DNA from: Kocuria turfanensis
GTDB taxonomy: Bacteria; Actinomycetota; Actinomycetes; Actinomycetales; Micrococcaceae
Direction: 5' to 3'
Length of the DNA: 64,000 bases
NCBI RefSeq assembly: GCF_001580365.1
Contig: NZ_CP014480.1
Location: 2,875,981 to 2,939,980 of the forward strand
Part shown: in pieces, positions 63,094 to 64,000 of the stretch
Layout of the letters: each line of letters starts with the position of its first letter
How positions within the stretch are numbered: position 1 is the stretch's first letter
Position numbers and translations under genes: made by a program
The notes under the pieces: model-generated
What the model was told of the DNA's origin: nothing
Seen by the model: only the letters and a program-made list of their open reading frames with translations
Databases searched by the model: none

Positions 63094-64000
63094 ATGACTG
63101 AGACCAGCAACGGCGGTTCCGAGGACGCCCACCACGAGTCGACGGATCAGCTCACCCTGCAGAACCCGGTGACCCGCTACCCCGTTCTCTCGCCGCCCGA
63201 GCAGGACCAGCCCGAGCCGGGCCTGGACGTGGAGCTCGAGCCGAAGACGGATCGCGGCGAGTTCTCCTACCGCGGCACCGGCCGGCTCGTGGGCCGCAAG
63301 GCCCTGATCACCGGCGCGGACTCCGGCATCGGAGCGGCGGTGGCCATCGCCTTCGCGAAGGAGGGCGCCGACGTCGCCCTGAACTATCTGCCCGACGAGG
63401 AGCCCGACGCGCAGGTCGTGAAGGGCATCATCGAGAAGGCCGGCCGCACGGCCGTGCTCCTGCCCGGCGACCTGACGGACAAGGCCTTCTGCGAGGTTCT
63501 CGTCGAGAACGCCGTGAACGGACTCGGCGGACTGGACATCCTCGTGAACAACGCCGGCAAGCAGGTCGCCGTCGAGGACCTCGAGGACCTGAGCGACGAC
63601 CAGCTGACCGACACCTTCACGGTGAACATCCTGGCGATGTTCCGGATCACCAAGGCCGCGCTGCGGCACCTGCCCGCCGGGGCCTCGATCATCAACACGA
63701 CGTCGATCCAGGCCTACCAGCCCTCGCCCGACCTGCTCGACTACGCCTCGACGAAGGCGGCGATCAACAACTTCACGAAGGGCCTCGGCCAGCAGCTGGC
63801 GCCCAAGGGCATCCGGGTCAACGCCGTGGCGCCCGGCCCGTTCTGGACGCCCCTGCAGGTCTCCGACGGGCAGCCGAAGGAGGCCCTCCCGGAGTTCGGG
63901 CAGTCGACCCCCCTCGGCCGCGCCGGCCAGCCGACCGAACTGGCCCCGGCCTACGTGTTCCTGGCCTCCCCCGAGTCCAGCTACGTGATCGGCGAGACGC
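63094..64000 (+). CDS. SDR-family oxidoreductase, 3' end outside window
   Basis: Short-chain dehydrogenase of the general-stress type (GS39/YhdF-like), first 302 residues seen. An N-terminal extension of about 60 residues ([28 protein letters not shown]) is typical of this group. NAD(P)-binding [35 protein letters not shown], catalytic Ser in [10 protein letters not shown], and the YxxxK motif [20 protein letters not shown] precedes the ATG. It likely reduces aldehydes or ketones under stress. Only about 20 residues are missing at the right edge. Confidence 0.92.
   Translation, partial: MTETSNGGSEDAHHESTDQLTLQNPVTRYPVLSPPEQDQPEPGLDVELEPKTDRGEFSYRGTGRLVGRKALITGADSGIGAAVAIAFAKEGADVALNYLPDEEPDAQVVKGIIEKAGRTAVLLPGDLTDKAFCEVLVENAVNGLGGLDILVNNAGKQVAVEDLEDLSDDQLTDTFTVNILAMFRITKAALRHLPAGASIINTTSIQAYQPSPDLLDYASTKAAINNFTKGLGQQLAPKGIRVNAVAPGPFWTPLQVSDGQPKEALPEFGQSTPLGRAGQPTELAPAYVFLASPESSYVIGET

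Overview
The window is about 64 kb of very GC-rich actinobacterial chromosome. It is most likely from Kocuria or a close Micrococcaceae relative. The evidence is the 16S sequence, frequent GTG starts, many 4-nt stop/start overlaps, several apparently leaderless genes and a C50-carotenoid cluster. I see no phage, insertion sequence or CRISPR array. The genus call is from recognition, not a search.

Layout. 1-10.4 kb is nitrogen and arginine metabolism: the urease genes ureABC (ureC runs off the left edge) behind a GlnR-like box, a small solute-binding lipoprotein with a CDF transporter, and a divergent block. That block holds an AruI-like ThDP decarboxylase and a sodium:solute symporter on one side, and an XRE-cupin regulator, a ureohydrolase and an aminotransferase on the other. 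Together these could turn arginine into guanidinobutyrate, GABA and urea, and urease would release the ammonia. 10.5-21 kb carries a GAF-ANTAR regulator with a folded leader, a type III PKS with an FAD oxidoreductase, a nitroreductase, two tandem subtilases with a shared promoter motif, a TspO remnant, and a membrane protein/glycosyltransferase pair. 21-26.8 kb is a carotenoid operon: a MarR regulator, crtE, a fused crtB-crtI, crtYe and a fused crtYf-crtEb, all but the regulator translationally coupled. It is predicted to make a cyclic C50 carotenoid.

27-41 kb: two small ORFs, a branched-chain 2-oxoacid dehydrogenase operon (E1a, E1b, E2) with a divergent Lrp regulator, and metY-metB behind a SAM riboswitch and an array of 12-bp repeats. 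Then come a sulfurtransferase, an SDR/DUF2867 protein, a DesA3-type desaturase with its flavin/2Fe-2S reductase, and a PucR regulator. 41-55 kb: a PlsC acyltransferase, a TetR/YhgE efflux-type pair with twin operators, an MFS transporter with a CsoR-type operator, a disrupted tag gene, PhzF, an SMP-30 hydrolase, MerR and TetR regulators, a GNAT, a FadB/FadE-type beta-oxidation pair and an acidic protein.

55-61.4 kb is a complete 16S-23S-5S rRNA operon with two promoters, no spacer tRNAs and a double terminator. The right end has a SodC lipoprotein, an alpha/beta hydrolase and a stress-type SDR cut by the window edge.

The most notable features are the carotenoid fusion proteins, the nonsense codon in tag, the SAM riboswitch with its repeat array, the arginine-to-urea-to-urease layout, the folded ANTAR leader, and several operator palindromes that pair naturally with neighbouring regulators.
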